Assembly: GCA_030016635.1 (NCBI GenBank)
Contig: JASEJQ010000006.1
Span: 1 to 64,000 of the forward strand
DNA from: Thermoanaerobacteraceae bacterium
GTDB taxonomy: Bacteria; Bacillota; Thermoanaerobacteria; Thermoanaerobacterales; UBA4877
DNA: 64,000 nt
Direction: 5' to 3'
Position numbers and translations under genes: made by a program. The notes beneath the pieces were generated by a model. That model was given only the letters and a program-made list of their open reading frames with translations. It had not been told where the DNA came from and made no database searches. This document shows positions 40,965 through 50,278 of this stretch, piece after piece (position 1 is the stretch's first letter; each line of letters opens with the position of its first letter).

Positions 40965-42614
40965 ATGAACAAAAAACTAATTACTTTAATGACCATTTTT
41001 ATTTTGCTGTTTTCACTGGCTGGTTGTTCCGGCCAGCCGACAGGAAATGAAGCACAGCAGGGGCAGACCCAGGAGGAAGGGCAGTCTGCAAAGACATCTC
41101 TTACCTACAATCTGGGGCCGCAGCCAAGGACTATAGACCCGGCCACATGCGACGAGGTGTATGGCTTTACGGTGATTAACAATGTCTTCGAGGGCCTGGC
41201 CAGATATGACAAAAACGGCAATCCTGAGCCCGGCATGGCGGAGTCATGGGAGACTTCCGATGATGGTCTAACATGGACATTCCACCTGAGAGATGCCAAA
41301 TGGAGTGATGGTAAACCTGTCACTGCTAAAGACTTTGAATACTCATGGAAGAGAGCATTAGACCCCAACACGGCAGGTCCTTATGCATATCAGCTATACT
41401 ATGTTAAAAACGGTAAGGCATACAATGAGGGAAAGGCTGATGCCTCAGAGGTAGGGGTGAAGGCTATAGATGACAAGACCCTCAAGGTAACTCTGGAAAG
41501 CCCAGCACTATATTTCCTTACTATAGTATCACTTCCGATATCTTACCCCGTAAGGGAAGACATTATCAAAGAACACCCGGAGGACTGGACAAACAATCCT
41601 GAGACCTATATAGGGAATGGACCCTTTAAGATGACAGAATGGGTTAATAACGATTCCTTCAGGTTTGTAAAAAATGAAAATTATTGGGATGCTCAAAATG
41701 TCAAACTGGAAAATCTCACTTTTACACTGATGACTGATGAAAACACAGCCCTGAGTGCCTTTAAATCCGGCGAGGTAGACTATATAGACACCGTGCCGCC
41801 GCTGGAAATACCTGGTCTTAAAGAGGATGGGCTGCTAAATACCGTCTTGACCATGAACACCACCATGGTTGAATTCAATACAACCAAAAAACCACTGGAT
41901 GACCCGAAGGTGAGGAAGGCTTTAAGCCTTGCCATAGATAGGAAAACCATAGTAGAAAACATAACACAAGGTGGAGAGAAGCCTGCCGGCGGCCTTGTGG
42001 CGTATGGTTTTCAGGATGCAGAGCCGGGAAAAGACTTTAGAGAGGTTGGCGGAGACTATTACCCTGTAGATAAAGCGGATGTGGAGACGGCAAAAAAGCT
42101 GCTGGCAGAAGCCGGGTATCCGGATGGGAAAGGTTTCCCAAAGCTCACCTATATATTCAATGACAGGTCTACAAACAAGCAGATTGCACAGGCACTTCAA
42201 CAGATGTGGAAGCAAAACCTTGGTATAGATGTGGAGCTCAAGACAGAGGAATGGCAGGTATTTATCCAGGACGTCATAAGTGGAAATTACGAGATGACCA
42301 GAATGGGGTGGCAGGCAGAGTTTATGGACCCTATAGCTATGCTGGAGCTTTTTACTACAGGCAGTCCTAACAACGACCCCAGGTGGAGCAACAAGGAGTA
42401 TGATGAGCTGATTGAAACAGCAAAGACCAGTACGGGCCAGAAGACACGTATGGAGGCACTTCATAAGGCAGAGGATATAATAATGGAGGAGATGCCCATA
42501 GCTCCTATTTTCTACAGTGTAAAGCAGAATGTGGTAAAGCCGGGACTCAAGGACTATATAGTTTTACCCAATAATGGGGTAGTACTGTTCAGAAACGCAT
42601 ATTGGGCAGAATAA
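40965..42614 (+). CDS. Peptide ABC transporter substrate-binding lipoprotein (OppA type)
   Basis: A 549-residue SBP family 5 lipoprotein: signal peptide with lipobox LFSLAGCSGQ, acidic/Gln-rich linker, then LGPQPRTIDPATCDEVYGFT, AESWETSDDGLTWTFHLRDA, SDGKPVTAKDFEYSWKRALD and a C-terminal MEEMPIAPIFYSVKQNVVKP. These are hallmarks of OppA proteins that bind oligopeptides. It has no permease genes of its own and probably works with the operon upstream or another Opp system. GGGGGAGGAG precedes the ATG. Confidence 0.92.
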   Translation: MNKKLITLMTIFILLFSLAGCSGQPTGNEAQQGQTQEEGQSAKTSLTYNLGPQPRTIDPATCDEVYGFTVINNVFEGLARYDKNGNPEPGMAESWETSDDGLTWTFHLRDAKWSDGKPVTAKDFEYSWKRALDPNTAGPYAYQLYYVKNGKAYNEGKADASEVGVKAIDDKTLKVTLESPALYFLTIVSLPISYPVREDIIKEHPEDWTNNPETYIGNGPFKMTEWVNNDSFRFVKNENYWDAQNVKLENLTFTLMTDENTALSAFKSGEVDYIDTVPPLEIPGLKEDGLLNTVLTMNTTMVEFNTTKKPLDDPKVRKALSLAIDRKTIVENITQGGEKPAGGLVAYGFQDAEPGKDFREVGGDYYPVDKADVETAKKLLAEAGYPDGKGFPKLTYIFNDRSTNKQIAQALQQMWKQNLGIDVELKTEEWQVFIQDVISGNYEMTRMGWQAEFMDPIAMLELFTTGSPNNDPRWSNKEYDELIETAKTSTGQKTRMEALHKAEDIIMEEMPIAPIFYSVKQNVVKPGLKDYIVLPNNGVVLFRNAYWAE

Positions 42615-42630
42615 CCCAGGATTTTTGAGT

Positions 42631-42661
42631 GCGGGCATCTGGTAAGTATTCAGATACCCGC
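42631..42661. terminator. Bidirectional terminator between OppA and DinB genes
   Basis: GCGGGCATCTG (42631-42641) pairs with CAGATACCCGC (42651-42661) with one internal mismatch, between converging genes. Confidence 0.75.
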
Positions 42662-43797
42662 TATTGCTTTTCAAGTTTCCTGCCAGATATTATAACTTCT
42701 CTATGGAATTTCTCATTTATTTCCTTTATCACCCTGTTTATACGAACATCATATTTCATGTCAAATATGGAAAGCTGCCTTGGCCCCTCTTCTGTCAGGT
42801 TGGAGACCGAAACACCTATGAGCCTGATGGGTTCATGGAGTTCCATGGCGTCGATTATCTTGCAGGCCAGGCCAGCTATATCCTTTTCACTGGATATCAG
42901 GTCATCTACTGTCCTGCTCCTGGTGTAAGTCTTAAAGTCCGATGTCTTGTACTTCACCGTCACAGTCTTTGCATAAAGACCATGCCTCTTTAAGGAATCA
43001 GCCAGTTCTCTTGAAAATTCCGTTACATATTTCTTCAATTCAGCCTTATCCATGGTATCCCTGTCCAGAGTGGTCTCCCTTCCCATGGACTTTGTCTCAC
43101 TGGATGTCTCTACAGGCCTATCATCTATACCCCGTATCAAATCATATATCTCAGAGCCAAACTTGCCGAAGAGGTTGATAAGCTGCTCCCTGGTAAGATG
43201 AAGCAGGTCATCCACAGTGTATATACCTATACTGTTTAGCTTTTCCGCAGATTTTTCTCCTATACCGTAAACCTTTCTCACAGGTAGAGGTTTTAAGATT
43301 TCCGGGACCATATCCTCTGTTATTACCATGAGGCCGTCGGGTTTATTCCAGTCTGAGGCCAGCTTGGCGAGAAACTTGTTATATGATACCCCTGCGGATA
43401 CTGTAAGCGAAGTCTTCTCAAATACCTCTCCCTTTATAGACTTTGCCATCTCTACAGCATTTTTTCCAGTAACGTCTAAATAAGCCTCATCTATAGAGAG
43501 GGGTTCTATCACATCTGTGTACCTATGGAGGATTTCAAATATTGAGGAAGATACCTCCCTATATCTCCCATGCCTTACAGGAAGAAAAATACCCTCAGGA
43601 CATAATGCCCTTGCCTGATACATAGGCATGGCAGAGTGCACCCCATATTTTCTGGCCTCATAGGAAGCGGTTGAGACCACGCCCCTCCCTGATATACCAC
43701 CTACTATCACAGGCTTTCCTTTGAGCTCCGGGTTATCCAGCTGCTCTACAGAAGCAAAGAAGGCATCCATATCCACATGAATGATACTTCTTTTCAT
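42661..43797 (-). CDS. dinB: DNA polymerase IV (Y-family)
   Basis: A 378-residue translesion polymerase. Palm motifs are HVDMDAFFASVEQL (first catalytic Asp), GVVSTASYEARKYGVHSAMP and LSIDEAYLDVTG (Asp-Glu). VYGIGEKSAEKLNSIGIYTV is the thumb helix-hairpin-helix and SMGRETTLDRDT begins the little finger. It bypasses damaged bases with low fidelity. GGTGAGG precedes ATG 43797, 5 bp after the upstream methyltransferase gene on the same strand, so they are likely one transcript. I see no clear beta-clamp motif other than the C-terminal region near QLSIFD, which fits the clamp-binding consensus. Confidence 0.94.
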   Translation of the reverse strand: MKRSIIHVDMDAFFASVEQLDNPELKGKPVIVGGISGRGVVSTASYEARKYGVHSAMPMYQARALCPEGIFLPVRHGRYREVSSSIFEILHRYTDVIEPLSIDEAYLDVTGKNAVEMAKSIKGEVFEKTSLTVSAGVSYNKFLAKLASDWNKPDGLMVITEDMVPEILKPLPVRKVYGIGEKSAEKLNSIGIYTVDDLLHLTREQLINLFGKFGSEIYDLIRGIDDRPVETSSETKSMGRETTLDRDTMDKAELKKYVTEFSRELADSLKRHGLYAKTVTVKYKTSDFKTYTRSRTVDDLISSEKDIAGLACKIIDAMELHEPIRLIGVSVSNLTEEGPRQLSIFDMKYDVRINRVIKEINEKFHREVIISGRKLEKQ

Positions 43798-43802
43798 AAA
43801 CC

Positions 43803-44429
43803 TCACCTTTTAACCGGCCTGGCCACGATAAACTTCACAATATCGCTGGCCAGGTTTTTCTCCTCCACTATCTCAAAGCCGGCCTTTTTGATATTATCTG
43901 CTGTCCTCCTGTTTATGTTTGCCCCATATGTGCCGACAACCAGCGGGTTGATCAGGTCCATGATAAAGCCAGCCAAAGGGTTTTCAGACCGCACATGTTC
44001 TAAGAATATGGCTTGGCCATCTCTCTTTAAGACCCTGTGCAGCTCCTTTAGTCCCTTTATGGGGTCAGGTACAGAGCAGAATACAAAGGTTGATACTGTA
44101 AAGTCAAAGACATTGTCCTCAAACTCCAGGTTTTCAATATCCATTAAACTCAGTGTTATGTCCTTAAGTCCCAGATTTCTCCTTTTCTTCTCAGCTATCT
44201 CTATCATCCCGGGGCTAAAGTCAACTGCGGTAATATCTGCACCTTCGGGATAATAATCCATGTTCTTACCTGTACCAACGCCAACCTCCAGAACTTTTCC
44301 ATTAACCTTTTCAAAGACAAGACCCCTCCACTTTTGAAAGCCCAATGCCTCCATTGGGCTTTCAAAGGCGTTGTATAGCCCTGCTATCCTATCATATCTT
44401 TTCCTTATTACATCAGTCCTGTCTTTCAT
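43803..44429 (-). CDS. Class I SAM-dependent methyltransferase (UbiE/type 11-like)
   Basis: The 208-residue protein has a Rossmann methyltransferase core: VLEVGVGTGKNMDYYPEG (motif I), ITAVDFSPGMIEIAEKKRR (motif II Asp), DNVFDFTVSTFVFCSVPD and ELHRVLKRDGQAIFLEHVRS. It resembles phosphatidylethanolamine or quinone methylases by class; the acceptor is unknown. A 9-mer copy (43816-43824) lies in its last codons (Ala-Arg-Pro). Confidence 0.87.
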   Translation of the reverse strand: MKDRTDVIRKRYDRIAGLYNAFESPMEALGFQKWRGLVFEKVNGKVLEVGVGTGKNMDYYPEGADITAVDFSPGMIEIAEKKRRNLGLKDITLSLMDIENLEFEDNVFDFTVSTFVFCSVPDPIKGLKELHRVLKRDGQAIFLEHVRSENPLAGFIMDLINPLVVGTYGANINRRTADNIKKAGFEIVEEKNLASDIVKFIVARPVKR

Positions 44430-44560
44430 AACCTATCCTCTCCTGACTGTTTGTTAATGTAATTATATCATATTTTATCTGACACTATTTGAGCTGTATA
44501 TCGATAGGTGTTGATAAAACTACGTATCTGTATTACCATATGTAATACGGAGGTGGTAAC

Positions 44561-44808
44561 ATGATTAGTATAAGGCTGCCACAGGATATAGAAGAAAGGC
44601 TCAATATAATTGCAAAAAGAGAAAAGGTAACAAAATCGGATATAGTAAAAAAGCCTTAGAAAATTATATTGCCCATTATGAGGAAACAAACCGTCCCTAT
44701 GATTTAGGTAAGGATTTATTTGGGAAATATGGTAGTGGGAAGGGCGCATTATCCACTGACTATAAAAGAATTGTTAGGGAGAAAATTAATGGAAAGATCT
44801 CTCATTGA
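44561..44808 (+). pseudogene. Antitoxin with frameshift at A-AAA-AAG (relic or -1 frameshifted gene)
   Basis: GGAGGTGG leads to ATG 44561 and a ribbon-helix-helix-like start: MISIRLPQDIEERLNIIAKR then EKVTKSDIVKKP and a TAG stop at 44657. The -1 frame continues the fold exactly: ALENYIAHYEETNRPYDLGK, then an extended tail ending KINGKISH at 44808, overlapping the PIN toxin start. The join falls on AAAAAAG (44647-44653) in the A-AAA-AAG phase of a classical -1 slippery site. So it is either a one-base deletion in an A run or a programmed frameshift. The role would be to neutralise the downstream toxin and repress the operon. Confidence 0.65.
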
Positions 44809-45199
44809 TGCTGGCCCATTGATTGCACTATTTGATAAAGATGATAAGTATCATAAATCTATTAAGGAATTTCTTGCGACCTATAATGGGCGTTTGTTTA
44901 CTTCCTGGGCGGTTATTACAGAAGCAATGTATATGCTCGATTTTGATATCAGGGCACAGGTTGATCTTCTTAATTGGATACAACGAGATGCACTGGAGAT
45001 CCCTGTGATATCTAAATTGTATATACCCAAGATAATCGAAGTTTCTAAAAAATATTCTGATGTACCTATGGATTTTGCGGATGCGACACTGATGGTTATT
45101 TCTGAAATGGAAAGTATTGGAAATATAATCACTATCGACTCGGATTTTAATATATCCAGGGATTCTCAAAAAAAGGCACTAAAAAATATTTTTATTTAA
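44789..45199 (+). CDS. PIN domain toxin (VapC-like ribonuclease)
   Basis: The 136-residue PIN protein has the four acidic residues of the fold: LIDAGPLIALFDKDD (Asp), SWAVITEAMYML (Glu), PMDFADATLMVISE (Asp) and IITIDSDFNISR (Asp). VapC-type enzymes cut tRNA or rRNA when not bound by their antitoxin. ATG 44789 is inside the end of the antitoxin frame, after AGGGAG, so translation is coupled. The toxin looks intact even though the antitoxin frame is broken, which matters for interpreting that break. Confidence 0.85.
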   Translation: MERSLIDAGPLIALFDKDDKYHKSIKEFLATYNGRLFTSWAVITEAMYMLDFDIRAQVDLLNWIQRDALEIPVISKLYIPKIIEVSKKYSDVPMDFADATLMVISEMESIGNIITIDSDFNISRDSQKKALKNIFI

Positions 45200-45256
45200 A
45201 ACCTCAAATTTTAATCCCCTTGCAGGATTTTTGAAAACGATGTAGAATATTATATA

Positions 45257-45272
45257 GTGCAAGCGTATGCAC
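45257..45272 (+). promoter_or_regulatory. LacI-family operator candidate upstream of the maltodextrin operon
   Basis: GTGCAAGCGTATGCAC is a dyad around a central CG with 12 of 16 bases symmetric, the typical LacI/MalR/CcpA half-site form. Confidence 0.5.
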
Positions 45273-45346
45273 AATAAATATATTTTATATTGCTGAAGTG
45301 CATTATAGTTATACTTATTTTAAAAGTGTTTTCTTACTGCATTTTA

Positions 45347-45360
45347 TGCAATCGTTTGAA
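45347..45360 (+). promoter_or_regulatory. Second LacI-family operator/cre-like site
   Basis: TGCAATCGTTTGAA centred on CG, about 90 bp after the first site and before the TATAAT-like hexamer near 45391. It resembles both LacI-type operators and CcpA cre boxes. Confidence 0.45.
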
Positions 45361-45453
45361 TAGAGAGGGGATGGGACAGAGCACATCTTGTATAATTTTA
45401 GTGAGCGGCAGTAAAATCTATGCATAAAAATTTAATCCTTTAGGAGGGGTATG

Positions 45454-46695
45454 ATGAAAAGGTTTTTAGCAGTTTTGTTGATTGCAGTCTTAGCCATATC
45501 CATGGCGGCATGCGGCGGCTCAAGTCAGCCACAGCAGAACACAGAGCAGGACAATCAGAGTACAGCGGTTGAAGAGAATAAGGGTGTAGAGCTTACAGTA
45601 TGGTCTCACCTCACAGAGACCGAGGTCAAGAAGGTACAGGAGGTGGCAGACAAGTGGGCCTCTGAGACCGGCAACAAGGTAAAGGTGCTCGCAGATAACA
45701 GTGACTTCCAGGCCTTTGCTACAGCAGCCAACAGCGGCAAGGGGCCAGACATCATGTTTGGACTTCCCCATGACAACCTGGGTACTTTCTACAAGGCAGG
45801 GTTATTGGAACCTGTACCGGATGGTGTGATAAACGACAGCGATTATGTGCCTCTGGCAATTGATGCAGTAAGCTACGATGGCAAGAAGTATGCAATTCCG
45901 CTATCCATGGAGTCCTATGCACTTTTCTACAACACCGATATGATAAAAGAGGCTCCAAAGACATGGGATGAGTTTGTAAATGCAGCAAAGCAGTACGGGT
46001 TTATGTATGATATAAACAACTTCTATTTCTCCTATGCCTTCATAGCCGGCAATGGTGGATATGTATTCAAGAATAACGGCGGCGGCTACGATGTGAATGA
46101 CGTAGGCCTTAACAATGAGGGCGCAAAGAAAGGGTTTGCTGCAATATATGACATGGTAAACAAGTATAAGTTCATGCCTGCAGATATAAAGGGCGATATA
46201 GCCAAGGGCAATTTCCAGAGCAAGAAGATAGGCATGTATATCTCCGGACCATGGGATGTGCAGAGCTTTAAGGACGCTGGAGTAAACTTTGCTGTGGCTC
46301 CTCTGCCAAAGCTGGAGAATGGCAGTGACATGAAGCCTTTCGTTGGTGTGCAGGCAGCCTTTGTAAATGCCAACTCCAAGAACAAGGATGCAGCATGGGA
46401 ATTGATGAAGTATCTGGCAGAGAACACCCCTATGCCGCTCTTTGAGACAGGCAACAGGATACCTGTTATAAACTCCATATTAAACAGCAGCGAGGTTCAG
46501 TCCAACGAGATATTAAAGGGATTTGCTGATTCCGCTTCAAAGGGCGAGCCGATGCCAAATATAGCTGAGGTACAGGCCATGTGGACACCAGCCAACAACA
46601 ACCTGACACTGATCACATCGGGTAAACTGGCTCCAGATAAGGCTGCAGACCAGATTGTGGCGCAGATGAAGGAAGGCATTGCCACAATGCAATAG
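45454..46695 (+). CDS. Maltodextrin ABC transporter binding lipoprotein (MalE type)
   Basis: The 413-residue SBP family 1 lipoprotein has lipobox MAACGGSS (Cys near 19) and Q-rich linker. Then the MalE signature appears: LTVWSHLTETEVKKVQEVAD, KGPDIMFGLPHDNLGTFYKA, YAIPLSMESYALFYNTDMIK and KKIGMYISGPWDVQSFKDAG. It binds maltose/maltodextrins. AGGAGGGG lies before two ATGs (45451, 45454). It is the first gene of an operon with MalF/MalG permeases and amylases. No ATPase gene is present here, so a shared MsmX-type ATPase encoded elsewhere is expected. Confidence 0.92.
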   Translation: MKRFLAVLLIAVLAISMAACGGSSQPQQNTEQDNQSTAVEENKGVELTVWSHLTETEVKKVQEVADKWASETGNKVKVLADNSDFQAFATAANSGKGPDIMFGLPHDNLGTFYKAGLLEPVPDGVINDSDYVPLAIDAVSYDGKKYAIPLSMESYALFYNTDMIKEAPKTWDEFVNAAKQYGFMYDINNFYFSYAFIAGNGGYVFKNNGGGYDVNDVGLNNEGAKKGFAAIYDMVNKYKFMPADIKGDIAKGNFQSKKIGMYISGPWDVQSFKDAGVNFAVAPLPKLENGSDMKPFVGVQAAFVNANSKNKDAAWELMKYLAENTPMPLFETGNRIPVINSILNSSEVQSNEILKGFADSASKGEPMPNIAEVQAMWTPANNNLTLITSGKLAPDKAADQIVAQMKEGIATMQ

Positions 46696-46716
46696 AAAGG
46701 TCCGGTGAGTATTACT

Positions 46717-47634
46717 ATGAAAAGGAAAAATAACGGAGACGGATGGGCGGCTTACGCCTATCTGTCTCCTGCTCTTATTTCGATGGCTATCTTGAGTTTT
46801 TTTCCAATAGCATATACGGTGTATATAGCCTTTACCGACTTTAACCTGAATCACTTTAAAAACTATGAGTTTGTGGGTTTTAAGAACTTTACCTATGTCC
46901 TTACAGGGCCGTTTAAGGATATATTTTTCTCGGTGTTCCTCTGGACATTGATCTTTGCGGTATTATCCACCATATTGTGCTATATTGTTGGACTCATATT
47001 AGCTGTTCTTTTAAATAACAAAAACATGTGGGAAACCAACATATACAGGGCAATCCTGATCATACCGTGGGCTCTCCCGGGGACCATAGCCGTACTTGCA
47101 TGGTCAGGTCTGCTAAATGAGACTTATGGAGGGATAAACCTCATTCTCGATATGCTCAACTTATCGGCCAGGCCGTGGATGACAGACCCATTCTGGGCCA
47201 AGGTAGGCATCATTATTGCCAACGTATGGCTGGGCTATCCCTTTATGATGAACGTATGTCTCGGCGGACTCCAGGCCATATCGCCGGAGATGTATGAGGT
47301 GGCAGACTTAGACGGGGCCACATGGTGGCAGAAGCTGACGAAGATTACCATCCCTATGCTAATGCCTTCATCGCTGCCTCTTTTGATCTCTACATTTGCC
47401 TACAACTTCAACAACTTCGGTACAGCATATCTCATAATGCAGGGAATGCCGCCCAGGCCGGATACCCAGTTTGCCGGGTATACGGATATACTGCTGACAG
47501 CTTCATACAAGATGTCCCTGCAGTTTAACCGATATGACCTGGGAGCTGCCTTGAGCATAATAATATTCCTGATAGTAGGTGTGCTTAGCATTATCAACAT
47601 GAGGGCGACCCACGCCTTTGAGGAGGTGGAGTAA
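46717..47634 (+). CDS. Maltodextrin ABC transporter permease (MalF type)
   Basis: 305 residues with six helices; AYLSPALISMAILSFFPIAY at the start, NHFKNYEFVGFKNFTYVLTG in the P2-like loop, and EAA loop EMYEVADLDGATWWQKLTKI. GGTGAG (46704-46709) is spaced for ATG 46717; a GTG at 46705 in frame is the alternative. Contains a GGCCAGGCC motif at 47166 (Ala-Arg-Pro). Confidence 0.9.
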   Translation: MKRKNNGDGWAAYAYLSPALISMAILSFFPIAYTVYIAFTDFNLNHFKNYEFVGFKNFTYVLTGPFKDIFFSVFLWTLIFAVLSTILCYIVGLILAVLLNNKNMWETNIYRAILIIPWALPGTIAVLAWSGLLNETYGGINLILDMLNLSARPWMTDPFWAKVGIIIANVWLGYPFMMNVCLGGLQAISPEMYEVADLDGATWWQKLTKITIPMLMPSSLPLLISTFAYNFNNFGTAYLIMQGMPPRPDTQFAGYTDILLTASYKMSLQFNRYDLGAALSIIIFLIVGVLSIINMRATHAFEEVE

Positions 47635-48516
47635 ATGCAGGAGCCAATGGCCATGGCAACGATGAAGAGGGAGGTCCACAGGGAGAGGATAAAGCCGCAG
47701 GATAAGAGACTTCTCTGGATAAGCAGGGTGATAATATGGGCGGCTATACTCATAATACTGTTTCCGGTATACTGGGTTGTGATAGCCTCATTGAGCCCGG
47801 GGGATGCCTTCTTTACAGGAAGCTTGATTCCAAAAGGAGCAAGCCTTCAAAATTATGTGGATGTTATTCAGACGACAGATTTTCTCATATGGATTAAAAA
47901 CAGCATGATACTCTGTACAGGGGTTTCCATAATACAGCTTTTCATGACAACCACATCGGCATATGCCTTCAGCAGAATGAGGTTTAAGGGAAGGAAATAT
48001 GGTCTCATGACATTGCTGATACTGCAGATGTTTCCTACAATGATGGCCATACCAGCCATATATGGCATACTGGTCAGGATTAATATGCTGGATAGCATAT
48101 ATGCCCTTATGATTGTCCTGGCTGGTGGGAACGCATTTAATATATGGCTTTTGAAGGGATATATTGACAGCATACCCAGGGAACTGGATGAGGCAGCCAA
48201 GGTGGACGGTGCCACTCACTGGCAGATATTTACCAGGATTATACTACCTCTTATTGTACCCATGCTGGTAGTCATATTCCTCTTCAGCTTCATAGGTGTC
48301 TACAGTGAGTTTGCCATTACCAGCGCTGTCATCCATGACCCGGGAAGCTACACTGTGGCTTTGGGCCTTCAGAGGTTCATATTGAACCAGTTTGCCGCCC
48401 ACTGGACACTCTTTGCTGCAGCTGCTGTCATGGCTTCGCTGCCCATAACCATAGTGTTTATGCTTTTGCAGAGATACCTGCAGGCTGGCCTGGCCGCCGG
48501 GGCAGTGAAAGGTTAA
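47635..48516 (+). CDS. Maltodextrin ABC transporter permease (MalG type)
   Basis: 293 residues with N-terminal basic region, six helices and EAA loop ELDEAAKVDGATHWQIFTRI. YPVYWVVIASLS-like start segment reads LFPVYWVVIASLSPGDAF. It begins exactly after the MalF-type stop, with GGAGGTGG inside the end of that gene. Its last codons carry a GGCCTGGCC motif (48487). Confidence 0.9.
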   Translation: MQEPMAMATMKREVHRERIKPQDKRLLWISRVIIWAAILIILFPVYWVVIASLSPGDAFFTGSLIPKGASLQNYVDVIQTTDFLIWIKNSMILCTGVSIIQLFMTTTSAYAFSRMRFKGRKYGLMTLLILQMFPTMMAIPAIYGILVRINMLDSIYALMIVLAGGNAFNIWLLKGYIDSIPRELDEAAKVDGATHWQIFTRIILPLIVPMLVVIFLFSFIGVYSEFAITSAVIHDPGSYTVALGLQRFILNQFAAHWTLFAAAAVMASLPITIVFMLLQRYLQAGLAAGAVKG

Positions 48517-48526
48517 GGTGCATGTT

Positions 48527-50278
48527 ATGAATAGAGAGGCTATATATCACAGGACTATGCTCCCTTTTGCATATCCCGTAGGGGAGCATGAGCTTAGATT
48601 GGTATTGAGAGCTGCTAAAGATGACATATATTTTTCGGAGGTCTTCTATGGCGACAGGTATGCAGAGCCGGGGAGTGAGGTAAGTACCCTTATGAGAAAA
48701 GAAGCCTCTGACAGTCTCTTTGACTATTATACCGTGACATTGTACACTGAGGAAAAGAGGGTAAGGTACTTCTTCCACCTGAGTGATGGGGAAGAGGACA
48801 TCTGGTATTCCGAGAAGGGGTTCAGTGAGGCCAGGCCGAAAGAGGGGCTGTTTCAATATCCATATATCTGCCCGGCTGACCTCTTCACAGAGCCGGACTG
48901 GATAAAGGGCAGGACCATATATCAGATTTTCCCCGACAGGTTTTACAATGGGGACAGAGATAATGACCCCGAGGGATGTGCAAAGTGGGGCAAATCCCCG
49001 AAGGCAGATTCCTTCTTCGGGGGAGACCTTAAAGGCATAACAGAGAAAATGGATTACCTGAAAGAACTTGGGATAGGTGTCCTGTATATGACGCCCATAT
49101 TCAAGTCCCCATCCAACCACAAGTATGATACATCTGACTATTACAGCATAGACCCCGCCTTTGGCGACAAGGATGACCTTAAGAACCTGGTCCGAGAGGC
49201 CCACAAGAGAGATATGATGGTGATCTTAGACGGGGTATTCAACCACTGCGGCAAGGACTTCTTTGCCTTTCAGGATGTGGCAATTCATGGCAAAAACTCC
49301 AGGTATAAGGACTGGTTTAACATATACAGCTACCCTTTGAAGGTGGGAAGAAACCCCAACTATGAGACCTTTGCCAATGGGGTCTATACCATGCCCAAGC
49401 TTATGACCCAGAACCCCGAGGTGAGGGAATATCTGATGGGTGTAGCAGAGCACTGGATAAGGGAAGTGGATATAGATGGCTGGAGGCTGGATGTAGCCAA
49501 TGAGATAGACCATGACTTCTGGCGGGAGTTCAGGAAGCGCATCAAAGCCATAAAGCCCGACGCCTTCATCATGGGCGAGATCTGGCATGACTCCATGGAA
49601 TGGCTGAGGGGCGACCAGTTTGACTCGGTGATGGACTACCCATGGAGAGAGGCAGTATTGGATTTCTTTGCCAGGGGAGAGATTGATGCGGTGGGATTTG
49701 ATGAGAGACTGGCGGGACTTCGCATGTCCTACCCATCAAATGTCTGGCCTGGCCTGGTAAACCTCCTCGGAAGCCACGATACAGCGAGGATTCTAACCCT
49801 CTGCGGCGACAGGAGAAAGGCAGCCTTAGCAGCGGTGTTTCAGATGACATACCCCGGCCTCCCCATGGTCTACTATGGGGATGAGATAGGCATGGAGGGC
49901 GGCAATGACCCCGACTGCCGCAGGACATTCGTCTGGGATGATAATGGCCAGGACAACAAGCTCTTAAATTTATATAGACAGCTCATAAAACTGCGCAGGA
50001 TATTTCCGCATCTTTCTGATGGCGACTACAGGACATGGCATACTGAGGGGAATGTGTATGCATATATCAATGGCAGTATAGGGGTTGTGATAAATAACAG
50101 TGATGAAGATATATCATTAAGACTGGATAACTTTACCATACTCAGGACAGTGGACATCCTGAGCAGGAAAAGCTATGGATTGGAGAAGTATCTATCCATA
50201 GACTTAAAGCCGTATTCAGCAGCCATTCTCCTTACAGAACATGACTATGAAAAAATGAGGGAGGCAGGGGCATGTTAA
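48527..50278 (+). CDS. GH13 alpha-amylase/neopullulanase-type maltodextrin hydrolase
   Basis: The 583-residue cytoplasmic-type glycoside hydrolase (no signal peptide) has an N-terminal CBM34-like beta domain (1-110) and a TIM barrel. Conserved regions: DGVFNHCGKDFF, DGWRLDVANEIDHDFW with the nucleophile Asp, IMGEIWHDSMEWL with the acid/base Glu, and LLGSHDTARIL with the third Asp. This matches cyclomaltodextrinase/neopullulanase enzymes, which cut imported maltodextrins or cyclodextrins. ATG 48527 follows AAGGTG; an in-frame GTG is at 48518. The stop overlaps the next gene by 7 bp. Two motif copies (48829, 49746). Confidence 0.9.
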   Translation: MNREAIYHRTMLPFAYPVGEHELRLVLRAAKDDIYFSEVFYGDRYAEPGSEVSTLMRKEASDSLFDYYTVTLYTEEKRVRYFFHLSDGEEDIWYSEKGFSEARPKEGLFQYPYICPADLFTEPDWIKGRTIYQIFPDRFYNGDRDNDPEGCAKWGKSPKADSFFGGDLKGITEKMDYLKELGIGVLYMTPIFKSPSNHKYDTSDYYSIDPAFGDKDDLKNLVREAHKRDMMVILDGVFNHCGKDFFAFQDVAIHGKNSRYKDWFNIYSYPLKVGRNPNYETFANGVYTMPKLMTQNPEVREYLMGVAEHWIREVDIDGWRLDVANEIDHDFWREFRKRIKAIKPDAFIMGEIWHDSMEWLRGDQFDSVMDYPWREAVLDFFARGEIDAVGFDERLAGLRMSYPSNVWPGLVNLLGSHDTARILTLCGDRRKAALAAVFQMTYPGLPMVYYGDEIGMEGGNDPDCRRTFVWDDNGQDNKLLNLYRQLIKLRRIFPHLSDGDYRTWHTEGNVYAYINGSIGVVINNSDEDISLRLDNFTILRTVDILSRKSYGLEKYLSIDLKPYSAAILLTEHDYEKMREAGAC

